Assembly (NCBI GenBank): GCA_000469685.2
Contig: LS997566.1
Span: forward strand, 40,173,920 to 40,237,919
Length of the DNA stretch: 64,000 nt
Source of the DNA: Haemonchus contortus
Lineage: Eukaryota > Nematoda > Chromadorea > Rhabditida > Trichostrongylidae
Reading direction: 5' to 3'
The translations under genes were made by a program, and so were the position numbers. Below are positions 23,280-39,351 of this stretch, one piece after another. Position 1 is the stretch's first letter, and every line of letters begins with the position of its first letter. The notes below the pieces were generated by a model that had not been told where the DNA came from, ran no database searches, and saw nothing but the letters and a program-made list of their open reading frames with translations.

Positions 23280-26200
23280 CTATTCTGGTTTTGATACAAC
23301 TTCCGACAACCCGATTCCCCTCGGCATTTGTTCTAGACCAGCCAATGCCTTCTCGTGGCGTTCCTCTGACCACTTTCGCCGATCGTCACGAGTCCAGCGC
23401 GGGACGACTCCGTCAGCGAGCAAACGGATCATCACCTGAAGAGGGAGAATGTAGTAAATACTTTTTGAGTAAAGAAGAATTGATTTTTAATGGGAAGGTT
23501 TAGTAAAATTGTGAATTTTAGAGCTGTTCATCATAGTAAGAAAAAGAGCAAATAAGAAGTTGAAAGGATATGACATAAAAAGAAGAAATGAAAAGATTCG
23601 ACATCCAAAATGCAGAAAATCAAAGCAATAGTTCTGATGAAATCATTAAAAATATCCCTTACTTCTTCGTGGTTTCGGAAGGGATGCTTCCGCCATTCTG
23701 CTTCTTTATGGCCAGGGGTATCCACGTAGAATGGAAGCGGCTTGGGTTTCCTCAACGGATAGCGTCCTTCACCGTAAAAATCGTCCAAATTCAATCGCTA
23801 AACGAAAAACCGGGAATTTTTAGTTTGGGGATTCATGGAATGAACACTGTAAAATCCTAGACTTTATAGGGAGCAAGCTCCAGGCATAAATAATATCAGT
23901 TCAAAAGGGCGGGGTTGGTTCTCACATCGAGATCCTCAAGTTCGCTTTCCTCCTTGAGAGGTGTAAGAATTGGTGAAGCAACAACTTGCGGGAGAAAATG
24001 TCGTGCTGGTGACATCTCGACCACGTGAAGACCTTCAAATTTTTAATTCCGGTTAGGAATGACATTATAAATCTCTGGAATCTTTCAAGGATGGAGCATC
24101 CAGTACAGCGAGAAATAAATATCCCAAAAACGCAACCCTTTCTTCTACGGTACTCATTCTTCTTGTCATTACAATTCTCCCACTTTGCTTATCTTTTTAG
24201 CACTCCTTTTTCATCGTTTTTTCGTTTTAGGTTTCTTCCGATCACAAGGCTGGTTTGCTGATTTATGGGTCCTATGTTCAGCCCTAGACGGGACTGAACC
24301 AGCATCTTGCATTCGACACACCGTAGTCATCCATGATACAAAAGCCTCATCGTGCACTTTTTTCAGTCCTTAGAGACCTTATTAACCCATTGGCGACCGC
24401 GCGTTTTTAGCGTGTCTGGCGTGTGGGACCGAGCGCCCTTTCAGCGGGCTGCTGCTGTGGCCCGCTGGCGGGCCACACGGTCCTAGGAACAAGTAAAATT
24501 TTTCGTAAGCATTTCCAGTCGACAAAAAAGTTTTTTAAATGTGGCATGTAAAGGTTATAAGTCACACACACTATTAAGAGCTACGTTATGTCATCTAATG
24601 TTGATTGCTCAAAGGGAGTAGGAGTTTCTACCAAATCATTTTACCAAATCATTTCCAAGTGCGACTCTGTCTAGACACGAGGAAGCAGACAAGATGAGAA
24701 TGACATGTTTCGAATCATCGAATACCTCAGCAAAGCCCCTTTACATCCTTTTTGACATAAATTTGGTCACCTTTGGTTTTGCTCCTTTACCAATGCCCTC
24801 AGAAGTAACTTTGTTTTCTTTTATTACTCAAGTCAGAAGTAAACGTTTTACGGACCACTGCGCGTCAAGATTCCATAGTATGTCATAAACTTGCTCGATA
24901 CTTGAAAGGGTCAAAAAAATCGAAAATGAATGTTATACATGGAAAATAAAACTGTGGCCCGTATACGGGCCACGCGGTCGTCAATGGGTTAAAGGATAAA
25001 AGGTAAAGGTTTTGGCGTTAATCAATCCCGTCTGAGGGATGCGCCCCCGCACTCAAATTCCATTCAGAATCGTAGTGGCGTAATGAGTGCGTATTTGGTC
25101 CATACAATGACTTGCGGTGGCCAGCCGATGTACAAGTCAGTCTTTTTTTCCTCCCAGACGAGTCTGGTACCAATTCACCGACCCCGGAGGGATGGAAAGC
25201 TTGGTTGGCCTAGGCGGGCATCGATCCGGGATTTGAACCCCTGACCGTGCGTGTTATATAGTGCGCCACTTGCATCTACACCACCTCCTCCCTAAAGAGA
25301 CCTTATTAGCCCCTAGAAACTGAGAAAGTGGTATTAGTGCTCACACAATCGACGAGACCACAAATGAAATTTAATGGTGACTGTAGTGCAGTGAATAAGT
25401 ACGAGACCCAAAAAGCATGGGCGAGAGTTAAAATCATCGATAGAGTGGTGTTCTGCTCATTCATGACTCTTACACCCTCACAATACTAACCGCATTATGA
25501 ATTTTGGCAAAAGCACTGTTAACCAAAACGCTCTAGCGTACTTTAGGTGGCTCGGGCTCCCTTCCCCCCCCCCCCCCCCCCTCCCCCCCTATACTACCAA
25601 TTCTTCTCAGTGAATTTCTCTCTTTATGAGCCCATCACCATGGCACATTGTGCTGGATGAGTGCCATTAAAACGACCATTTTGCGTGCAAACCGTTTACC
25701 GAGAACCATAACTAGTAGTCCACCTTTCGTGTCGTTTACTCTCATTTCCAATCCGCCCTTACGTTATTTCAATCATTCAATCAGGTGACGATTTTTGAAC
25801 CTTAACTTTTATTCTTAGCGTTCTACGCTATTAAATGCGGGAAACAAGACCAGTTATGTGATCTGGCATTGCAGGGTAGAGGAATAAGCCTTTTCGGCTC
25901 TCCTGTCATATTCTACAACTGCTGAATCTATAGGGTGACCCACATGAAGTGTGACGGGCAATAAGAGAAATCAACTTATGGGCTTCTGGGCTAGGGGAAG
26001 CTGTGATCGCTTGGGCGGAAAGGAACGCGATGAACGTTAGTTGGACCTTCCGCAGGATTGGGCACCAGCCCACAGCGCAAAGAAGAAGCTGCAATGTTGT
26101 GAAACCACGCTCCCGGGTTTTTGGGGTGAAGCAGTTTTGACCTTCAAATTCCCCGATCTCAACCCTTTGGATTTTGGTGTATGGTCAGTTCTGGAGCAAA

Positions 26201-28708
26201 AGGCCTGCACTTTCAAACACAGGTCTTAGGAACCTCTGAAAGAAAGTTCCCTTGTAGAAGCATGGGATGAAAGTGATTGCGCGCATCCTTGAAAACATCC
26301 GAATGAGGTTGGATGTTTGCATTAAAGCGAAAGGTGGTCATTTTGCATGCGAGATGTGATACGTTGTTTACAATTTTGTGATGATTGTGTAGGAGTAATA
26401 ATTTCCTATTTGGTTTGATCTGTATGATTTTGATGCTAGTTTTCTACGTCACACTTCATGTGGGTCACCCTGTATTTCTAAAATCTGCGTATTTTCAAAA
26501 CCCTGTTCAATGATACTTCTACAGTCTAATTGAAATTTACCTTTCCGTTCCGCCAACTGCTGATGCGTTTCTTGATTCAGCAGACCGGTTACAAAGGCAT
26601 GCGTCAGCGCGAGGTAATTTTTTGTTGAACCTTCCACTTTCACGTAGATATCTTTTATACCAATCGCCTGAATATCGGTGGATACAAAAAGGAGATTCTA
26701 AAATTCAATAAACCTGAAATCGTTTGTTTCAACGGTGTTCTCTCAGAAGCACACGCGATTTTTGAGACAGTTTTATGAACGAGGCCCAACATAAGGAATA
26801 CCCACGCCAGCCCACTCATATCACCCATGTTTTTCTCAATTTACGATACACCATTCTTTCAGGATCAATTAGTGACAACATGTTCCCGCCCACGCAGCAA
26901 CATCGCCGTGATATATAATGGTATAGGAGTCTAAACTAGTTACTTCAAAAAGAATTTAAACTCGAGCTTTCGAGGTTTCTCGAGCTGCATATATCTGTCG
27001 CTAGCGTTCGTCATATCTACTCGACACTTCCCATAGAGGTTAGAACGGCTAGACTCTTTCTTACCTGCACTGGGCAATGAAGCTACAACCGATTAAACTA
27101 TCCGTATTGAAGGAGAGAGCTGCCCAACACTAAGAAAAAACTATTGGTGAGCTCCCGTTTAACCTTTCAAACAGGTTACTCTGCAACTATGCTGAGCCCC
27201 CGCATAGATCGCTTTCGTGAATTTTCTCTTTCCTGATAAAAATTGAATAGTCCCCCATTCTTCTCTGATATCCACAAAACACTTTGACGGTTGGCAACTT
27301 CTGGAAAGTAACCAAATGACGTACCTCGCAAATTTTGATTAACCTCGGATGGCATGTGAGTCCAAAGCCCTGAGGACGACGCTGGGCAAACACCCTAGTG
27401 TTACGGCATTCGGCATAGAAGTCCTTTAAAAATCAATCATGTTAAAGCCCTATTTCCACAATTAACCCCAAAAAATTTCTGACTTCCTAGAGGTATGCAA
27501 CTTGATACAAAGTGTGTCTCAGTGTAATATTTTCTCTTGAAGTCATCGTAACCTAACAGCATTAGAGCATGCCTGCAGCCGAGCACTCTCAAGATTCCAC
27601 TAGTAGCTAGAGTCCGCATACAACTCATTAGAACTGTCCAATTTAACGTGAAACTGAAATAGAACGCTCACCAACCTGATAAATAGTACGACCTTCAAGA
27701 AGTTCAACATAAAATAGTTTCCTTGCCGCCATATTCATTCCATTTACGATGGCTGTCGTAGTTCGATGAAGTGGAGCCTCAAAAAACGAACGGTAGTCGG
27801 TCATATCAAAGTTTCAATGATTCATGCTCACCATAATTTTTCACGAATATCTGGGCAATTTCAAATTTTATAGAAATACTTACCTTCCCTACAGCATAGC
27901 CAGCCAGCCCATTGCCGTTGCCTGTTATTACAAGGGCGGCCATGGTGTGTACGCGACCAAAAACTCGTGTCATAACTGCTGTTCTTTTCACCTAGGAAGA
28001 TCGAAGAGTTCGATCAGATTTGAATAGCTGAGACCAAATTATACACAAATTATGAACTTAAACAAATGACTTTTGCCAGTAAATATGCCGCACCCATGGG
28101 TGACCATAAACTACCAAATAACTATTCCCACTTGAACTAACAAATACCTCGAGGCAATAGGTTTGGAAATCGTCAAACGAAACTCCATCAACCGGAGGCG
28201 GTGGACCAAGTTTCTGCCCTACTAGTTGAGTACCACTGAAGCCACGCTCGAGCGGATGTAATTTCTCCCGAAATCGTCGTCTCCCTCCGCTGAAAATAGT
28301 TATCAAAAAAAAATGATGCAAAGTGATGCTCGAAAGGCTCCAGTCTCACATCTTCTGTTCCTCTAGCGCCTTCCTCACACTTAACTGTCCTTCTTTGATC
28401 TCTTCCTCTGATTGTTCAGTAATTTTTACGTTTGGATCAACAGTGTTGATAGGGGCGTTGAGTCCAGGAAAATGTACTTTCATTGGACCTGAAGGATAAT
28501 AAAATAAAAAAATGTATCCACCCTTGGACCTTATCCCCACCATTACCTGACCATTATTACACTGGAAAAGATCAAGAACAGAACTCACTAGATCCTATTC
28601 GATAGAATCGATTCAGGTTGCGAATAGGTTGCCTCGTAGTCATACGACCTTTTTTCTGACCGGCCTTCGATACACTTGTTATCGTTTTCCATAGCTCACC
28701 AGATGTCC
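23280..28708 (-). CDS. mrps-5: Mitochondrial ribosomal protein S5, N terminus unresolved
   Basis: Small-subunit protein uS5m of the mitochondrial ribosome. I trace ten exons on the minus strand: 28589-28708, 28350-28488, 28148-28289, 27884-27991, 27676-27777, 27325-27423, 26541-26667, 23926-24032, 23663-23797 and 23280-23435. All have GT-AG introns and all phases match, giving about 411 codons. In order the product shows TSGELWK and LNRFYRIGSSPMKVHFPGLN (the N-terminal mitochondrial extension), LERGFSG, the S5 core VFGRVHTMAALVITGNG with GLAGYAVGK, NGMNMAARKLFYVELLEGR, QRRPQGFGLTCH, then GIKDIYVKVEGSTKNYLAL and QETHQQLAERKGLHVVE. The metazoan MRPS5 order is the same. The first targeting exon is not resolved: the frame before TSGELWK is closed unless spliced at TAAG (28,709). 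The intron 24,033-26,540 is swollen by transposons. Some acceptors are unusual (TTTTGAG, TTTTAAAG, TTTGAAG). Confidence 0.95.
24386..24988. mobile_element. piggyBac-like non-autonomous element (MITE), 603 bp
   Basis: Flanked by TTAA on both sides (24,382-24,385 and 24,989-24,992), the target duplication of piggyBac elements. The ends are inverted repeats starting CCCATTGGCGACCGCG on the left and CCCATTGACGACCGCG on the complement of the right. Next to each end lies a palindrome sharing arms GTGGCCCG and CGGGCCAC: GTGGCCCGCTGGCGGGCCAC on the left, GTGGCCCGTATACGGGCCAC on the right. No transposase remains recognisable inside. It sits in an intron of mrps-5. Confidence 0.85.
25012..25291 (-). 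repeat. tRNA-derived SINE, copy G, nearly complete
   Basis: The reference copy for the family in this window. On the minus strand: leader GGAGGAGGTGGTGTAGATGC, then CAAGTGGCGCACTATATAAC, box B GGGGTTCAAATCCCGG (one base off the GGTTCGANTCC consensus), then GCCTAGGCCAACCAAGCTTT. The body follows (TGGTACCAGACTCGTCTGGG, GACTTGTACATCGGCTGGCC) and the tail (TGAATGGAATTTGAGTGCGG, then GCGCATCCCTCAGACGGGAT). It lies in the large mrps-5 intron, antisense to nothing: head and gene run in the same direction. Confidence 0.9.
25564..25589. repeat. Poly-C tract
   Basis: A run of C interrupted by one T, inside the mrps-5 intron. Unlike the tract at 9.36 kb I find no SINE head next to it. Confidence 0.95.
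25931..26472 (+). mobile_element. Mariner/Tc1-type element remnant, 542 bp
   Basis: Flanked by TA on both sides, with inverted ends: TAGGGTGACCCACATGAAGT at the left and the complement of CAGGGTGACCCACATGAAGT at the right, about 25 bases in all. It is a different family from the TTAGGTTGATG elements. Internally it keeps the 3' part of a transposase on the plus strand. It lies 68 bases from the mrps-5 exon at 26,541-26,667, inside the intron and antisense to the gene. Confidence 0.9.
26041..26372 (+). pseudogene. Transposase C-terminal remnant of the Tc1/mariner superfamily
   Basis: The frame contains WAPAHSAKK and FPDLNPLDFGVWSVLEQKAC. Known relatives read GAPAHTAKK and SPDLNPLDxxVWSxLExK, where the D of the first motif and the D of PDLNPLD are catalytic. 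Here the Asp before APAH is changed to Trp. After a stop and a frame change the family's next blocks appear (SLVEAWDE and NIRMRLDVCIKAKGGHF). The 5' half including the first catalytic Asp and the DNA-binding domain is absent. It is clearly dead. Confidence 0.85.
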
Positions 28709-28803
28709 CTTAGTTGATTCAAAGTGAAGCACTGATATGCCTGATACCGAATTTAATGTCGCACAAGTGTAAAGGCTTTCATCAAAAATTGAGTCCAGTT
28801 GAA

Positions 28804-29001
28804 TTACGGGGATGGATACGAAAAACTGCAACATTTTTTAAAAGCAATATGACGAATACGGTCTTGCCATTCCAGTTTCTCAATAAAAGATAGGTAATCT
28901 CGACTACGACTAATTTCAACTAGCTTTTCCGCTGCCTAGAGAGAAAGAGCTGTAATTTCTCCCTCCTCATCAGTGAAATACCAGAATTGTTGTGTTCCAT
29001 A
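28804..29001 (-). other. Exon-like open frame broken by one TAG
   Basis: The minus strand reads in one frame through YGTQQFWYFTDEEGEIT, ALSL, a TAG, then AAEKLVEISRSRDYLSFIEK and LEWQDRIRHIAF before TAA. The acid/base-rich composition looks like real protein. The TAG belongs to TCTCTCTAG followed by GCAGCGG, so it could equally be a splice acceptor opening an exon. It lies just upstream of the first mrps-5 exon I can place. It may be part of a small separate gene or a decayed exon; I do not recognise it. The length of known MRPS5 proteins (about 420 residues in worms, from memory) leaves little room for it in mrps-5. Confidence 0.35.
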
Positions 29002-29100
29002 GCTTACTAAGGCTCACTACCCAAGACAGGCGTAGAACTTGAACCCTCTTTTTCCACACGTGGGGACTCTTCACTCACAGTAAGGTCTTTCATTCATTAA

Positions 29101-29190
29101 AAATGGAAGTCATGGCTAACCCGGGCTGGTATCGACCCCGGACTTGATGCCCGAATCATTCGCGTGATAGAGGGCATACGGTATATAGTG
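29101..29190 (-). repeat. SINE head fragment, copy J
   Basis: The minus strand carries CAAGTCCGGGGTCGATACCA followed by GCCCGGGTTAGCC. This aligns to CAAATCCCGGATCGATGCCC and GCCTAGGCCAACC of copy G. Body and tail are absent. Confidence 0.5.
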
Positions 29191-30468
29191 ATGAGCATCC
29201 GTCTTTGTCTGTGACTATCCAGTAATAAATACGAGTCGATTCTCAACCGGTAACTTCGTACAACGATTAAGCTAAGGAGTTTTCAAACAATCTATTGTAA
29301 CCGCAGAGGACCCACTGCTTTAGAACCGAATTGCAGCCTTCGGTTAGAATTGATCTAATAAGGTGCTTATGCATTGCATTATGCAGCATCGGAGCTTGTC
29401 AAAGTCACCTAGCACGACTAAATTAGGGAAACTCCTTCAACAAAGTCAATTGTGAGAACACAAATATTACGGATGACTCTCACCTTCAGGGAGTTTTAGA
29501 CAAATGATTGAAAACGAATGACGTCTCCAGTTACAAAGAACAAACAAAAAAAAATAGAATAAATCACTAACTTCTCATAAAGAAGTTGACCGTATTGCTA
29601 CGAATCTGCGTGAACGGTAATAACGATGCCATCCCTCCTGGAATGGGAAACAACTCACCAGCGAATCTTTTTCATTCTTATGAATTCAGCATGGGAACCG
29701 AATACGGTCTATAACAAACAGAACATGAAATCAATAATTCATTTATTTTTCACATCATACGCTAACAAAAATTTCGAATATTGACCATAACCGTATAGCG
29801 ACATCTCTCAGAACTTCAGGTAAGGGGCATCAGAAAGCCGTAAAAGAAGAGAAACAAACGAATTAAACAAATCGTAGCATATCACAGTTTGATATCAGAG
29901 GGGACAGCCCTCGAAGTCCGTTCCAAAGAACAAAAGGCAGATGAATGATTGACTTCCTATTAGTTGTGTGAAAGAAAAGAAAAAGAGATTTAACAAACAA
30001 ATAACTTAGTACAGTTAAAGGAATCGTAAACAAAAATACCCATCTTCGGCTACATTCTGTTAAGGCTTCGCTCTTGCATGTATTATGTCGAGGGATCGTG
30101 GATTGGTTCGTGAGATTTTCATCACGATTTTAGACCTATTTTACAAGATACAATATAACTAAGCTGCAAAAACTGAGCATACGTACATTGGCAAGACAAG
30201 ACCGCATAACAAAGCTCAGTTTACAAATTACATGCTACAATGAGGATTCGTGAACAATCCCAAACCAATCCATGAAACACTATCACGAGCGGTACCAAAC
30301 CAAGTCAGAAATCACCTCAGAATAACTATCAGCTCATCACAACTAACTCTTTAACGCTTACCGTTACCAGCTAAGGCGGAATGAAGGACATCTTTAATTA
30401 TATACCCAAAGCGAAGCAAGGAAACTTTACTCATACAAACAGCACAATAAATAAAAGCTACAGCCTAC
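29191..30468. other. Region between sel-1 and mrps-5
   Basis: No confident exon. It must hold the sel-1 3' untranslated region at its right end. An AATAAA on the minus strand at about 29,742-29,747 is the nearest canonical polyadenylation signal I saw, some 720 bases from the stop. At 29,178-29,250 a weak tRNA-Asp-like stretch occurs (TATAGTGATGAGCATCCGTC). Confidence 0.45.
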
Positions 30469-35849
<5,381 letters not shown>

Positions 35850-35990
35850 ACCTAAACGGTAAACAATGACGTCACGGAATGCAACTTTAAATTTTCAAAT
35901 GACTAGAATATCAGTTGAGAAATGAGAGACATGGAAATAAACCGAACGATCGGAGCGAACGAGGAAATCAATGACGTAAAGCAGTTCCGC
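35850..35990 (-). promoter_or_regulatory. sel-1 upstream region with CRE-like palindrome
   Basis: Directly upstream of the sel-1 ATG lies CCGTTTAG (a spliced-leader-type acceptor at 35,852), then the palindrome TGACGTCA at 35,867-35,874. A second TGACGT-containing word is at about 35,967-35,974. TGACGT cores are bound by CREB/ATF and XBP1-type bZIP factors. sel-1 homologues are induced by the unfolded-protein response in other animals, so the placement is suggestive; binding is inference. Confidence 0.4.
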
Positions 35991-36335
35991 GATTATCAGT
36001 GTTGCAGTAAGTGTCTGCAAAATCGCGTCTTAATTGTTTGCTGATTCGGCCACGCACAATTGCAGACGTTTATGTGACGATTGTTAATGGAGGATTAGCA
36101 GGCATAGCAGTTGAGATACAAAATGGCATTCTGATGGTTGACCATAGATGGATCCGCTTATTTATCAATCGATTCGTGATCGAAGAAATCGATAGGGAAA
36201 TCGATCAAATCGATAATTTAGAGAGGAGTAATGAAGCTTTTTATTTGTTTAGACGATTATACATCGTAAAAAATGGGGAGGTATTGACACGTAATCACTG
36301 GCGTGGGAACAGGTGGTAATCGCTCATTGGTTGGC

Positions 36336-36385
36336 ACCTCAGGGATGCGCCATGCATACCGCCCCAAGCAGAATCGTAGAGCCAA
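36336..36385 (-). repeat. SINE tail fragment, copy L
   Basis: The plus strand reads CTCAGGGATGCGCCATGCAT and then GCAGAATCGTAGAGCC. This matches the tail of copy G (GAGGGATGCGCC, then CAGAATCGTAGTGGCG). No body or head follows. Confidence 0.6.
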
Positions 36386-37981
36386 TTGAAGAACTTCTCG
36401 ACCAGTACCCAGCTTCATACAAGGTTTCTTTCGATGCATTGCCTTCTCACGTTTAATTCAGTGCTCCTGTATTCTGTAGCACTGCGGGAGATTACTAGGA
36501 AACCTTATACAGCCAACTTTCATCCTTCCTTTGATGCTAGCCTTTGTGATAGTCACCTGCTTTTGGACCTTTTCCCATTTTTCAAGGATGCCAAACCTTT
36601 CATACCACAAAAACAGCTACCCGAAACGATTCTAGCAAGGGGAAGTTACTGCATAGTCAGAATAACTGCACCGGCTACGAGAATGTAGATTCAGAAGGCA
36701 TTATGACGAATGATGGCGTAATGGCTATTGGCGCAGCTGCTGTTTGTGCATCGTTGCCTAATCATTGGTTTGATACCCACAGTTAGTCGAACTGAACTTT
36801 ATTTGCTCGTTTTCAGCCAATCAATATGAGACCTTTTCCAGGATGTCTGCTTTCAGGATTTAAAGGCACAGTTCACGATAAAAATAGTTTCTGAGATTCC
36901 CCACAGGATGAATTTGAAGCCCCCGCGTATACCATATCTGGCACTACTAGGTCGAAGAACGGCTTAGTTAGGGAGTTATAAAGGCTCAAAGATTGGCCGT
37001 GTGAATCCTCGGACGAGTTTCACCGGCACTGTAGAGGCTGCACCGATCACAAGGGAACCCATGTAGGAAGTTCAATGAACTTGTCATGACCCATAGCGAC
37101 AGTGAAAGACAGTTCTGTACAGTTCTGGCTTGATGTAGTCAGCTCTTTGTGCAATTGCAATAACTAAAATCTCGTCCGAATACTTCTCCCATGTTATTTC
37201 CTTCATGGTTATCTTATCCATCCTCTGTTTTCCCTACTTTTGAGGAGCCTTATTTTTCTCAAAATCGGCGAACTTCCTTGCTTTCTTCACTACCAGAGAA
37301 CTATTGCCAACCTATACTTCCGCTTTTCGACTAAAAATTGGTACCTGAAAATTATCGCGAACTGTGCCTTTAATTCTGCCTGTATAGGTATTATGGTTAT
37401 AAGGTTCCCCAACAAATCGTCTCAAGAGCTTTGATGAGTACATGCAAAGGGCGAATACCAGTCGTTTTGATGGAGTTCGTGGACCTCACCCTGAATTTTC
37501 CTCTGATATAGGTCACAATTTTCATTTTTAGAGCATTTGATATCGAGTAGTGGCAAGATGCGCCGTCATAGTATTGGTGTCCACTAAACCGGATCTGAAT
37601 AAAACAGCATGGTGTCGAGGATGCTCTTTCAATCATACCCTTTCCCCTTGAAGTGGCTTACAGTATGCAGTAATAACTTCCAGAAAAGTTGTAAAGAAGT
37701 AAGGAGTTATCTTCAGTGACCAGGGTACGGAAAAGTCATAAAACCGGGGATCTGAACCATTTGCCTTCACTGATCCCACCAATCCTTCAAGAACGTCCTT
37801 CTGTCGCGAATTCCGCAAAAGTTATCCCTCGAATAAATGCCGTCTGCACGCCCTCTTCGCTATGCCCTGAATCACTACCAGATCTTAAGCGAATGGGATT
37901 GTAGTGCGTGGCGCAACCCAAATGATCCTGTCATTGTCTAGCGCCACCTCTATCTAATTTATGGCTCGATCGTAGAAATTA
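36386..37981. other. Stretch without a recognisable gene
   Basis: Nothing supported. Open frames up to 100 codons (36,386-36,688, plus) have no recognisable content. A SINE-tail-like word occurs in reverse at about 37,893 (GTGCGTGGCGCAACCCA). Confidence 0.45.
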
Positions 37982-38554
37982 TTAGGTTGATGTATAATTA
38001 TTGCGGATTTTTTCAAGCGAATTTTACTCAAAACAACAATGGAAATATCTAGCAAAGACATGTTCAAATAATCACTCTGAAACGTATCCACCATCCAAGT
38101 CAAGAACTGTATCCCATTTGCCAGGTAGTCGGATTCCACAGGCGTAGAAGTTCGGTCCTTGGAGGCGATCCTCACCTTTACATCGGCCACCAAGTCATTC
38201 ATTTCCTCGTAAGGCCTGTTTGCTAGCCAATCTTCCAACGAACGGGTGACGTGATAACTTATAGGAGTTTCTGTGGGTCAATATGGAGATTTAGGAGCAA
38301 ATCCCAGTCTTTTGGCTTTGGCTGACAATTCCATCCCCAAAAAATTCGTTCAGATCGCATAATGAGTGTGCCACCTTCCATCGTTTCTCGAAGTAAAAGA
38401 GCATAGTGAGCGAGTAAGAAAATGACTCTCTAGAAGTATTTCTATTAAGGAAAGCTAGTAAACTATTTCTATAAAAATCTTGACTTCGGTATTGAAATTG
38501 TATGGAAAGAAAAGAAGCCGCGAACAAATCCGCAATAGTCATGCATCAACCTAT
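37982..38554 (-). mobile_element. Mariner-derived non-autonomous element, about 573 bp
   Basis: Same family as 17,712-18,321: ends TTAGGTTGATGTATAATTAT on the left and its complement (ATGCATCAACCTAT) on the right, with TA flanks. The minus strand keeps the transposase C-terminal region without the hairpin duplication of the other copy. Readable blocks are YEEMNDLVADVKVRIASKD, then GIRLPGKWDTVLDLDGG-like sequence in a broken frame. Internal deletions removed the catalytic core. Confidence 0.85.
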
Positions 38555-38604
38555 TACATTTTGATCAAAATAAACTCGGAGGACTCCTAGAAAAAACGAA
38601 TTCG

Positions 38605-38710
38605 ATAGTGTAGGAGATAAGAGCACGGTCCCCGGAAAGGACAAGTACGGGTTCGAGTCCCGTCCGAGACTGGAATTTTGCCCACATATCGCCAATCTTG
38701 TGATAGTTTG
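38605..38710 (+). repeat. tRNA-headed repeat, second family, copy 1
   Basis: Contains a near-perfect T arm (ACGGGTTCGAGTCCCGT, 5-bp stem and 7-base loop) with TAGTGTAGGAGATAAGAG as the box-A region. A non-tRNA body follows: GGAATTTTGCCCACATATCG, then CCAATCTTGTGATAG. The acceptor arm does not pair, so it is not a functional tRNA. The body recurs at 39.06 kb. Confidence 0.6.
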
Positions 38711-39004
38711 GTCTTGATGCAGAGCGTGAGGTTGAAGAGCGAATAAGCTTTCAAGTCATTTACTTTCACGAACCACATTTTATGAGGTAGTTTCTATAGA
38801 AACAACTTGGAAGCTGCCTAGCTCTAGGCCTGGGAAGAGGAGGTGACCAACCAAAACCCTCCTCCAGAACTTGGAGCCCAAGTTGTTTGTATTGTTTGCA
38901 GAACTGCTAGAAGAATTAAATTCGAGAAACACTCCTGGAAATTCTAGAATCTTCTAGAAGCCGTAGCAATTTAGCTTACTATCACTGAAGGGGAGGACAA
39001 GCAG

Positions 39005-39110
39005 GGTATAGGTAGGGTAAGGGTTAAAAGCACCCGGATAGGGCAAGAACGGGTTCCGAGGCCGAAGTTTTGCCCACAAATTGCTATCCTTGTGAGACTA
39101 TCACTGAAGT
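39005..39110 (+). repeat. tRNA-headed repeat, second family, copy 2
   Basis: GGTAGGGTAAGGGTTAAAAG, then GGCAAGAACGGGTTCCGAGG and the body AAGTTTTGCCCACAAATTGC, TATCCTTGTGA. Block order is the same as at 38.6 kb, with a damaged T arm. The two copies flank about 300 bases and share nothing obvious with the 25.0-kb SINE family beyond the tRNA-like head. Confidence 0.6.
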
Positions 39111-39185
39111 GTTAGATAAGATGGGTAGTGTCAGGTGGCACTACTTCCGACCACGTAGATCTTGGGATTATTTGGCAAGAGTGGA

Positions 39186-39257
39186 TCCTGGGTAGTATAG
39201 TGGTGAGTATCCGCGTCTGTCACATGCGAGACCCGAGTTCAATTCCCGGCCGGGGAG
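39186..39257 (+). tRNA. tRNA-Asp(GTC), copy 1, two mismatches
   Basis: 72 bases beginning TCCTGGGTAGTATAGTGGTG with anticodon GTC in the loop CTGTCAC. Compared with copy 3 it has G for C at acceptor position 5 (a G.G mismatch) and A for G in the T stem (CCGAGTTCAA, an A.C mismatch). A run of five T (39,260-39,264) follows as a polymerase III terminator. It may be a decaying copy. Confidence 0.85.
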
Positions 39258-39351
39258 GGTTTTTGTCATTTTTACGTTTCTTTTATTGGAAGGAACAATG
39301 AAGAACAGCAAGTACATGAATGCAAGGGAACTCTGAGCGAGCAAGAGTGGA

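Noticed and set aside
27437..27628. Protein-like frame between two mrps-5 exons
   Set aside because: The flanking exons join in phase without it and MRPS5 has no matching segment; it is intron.
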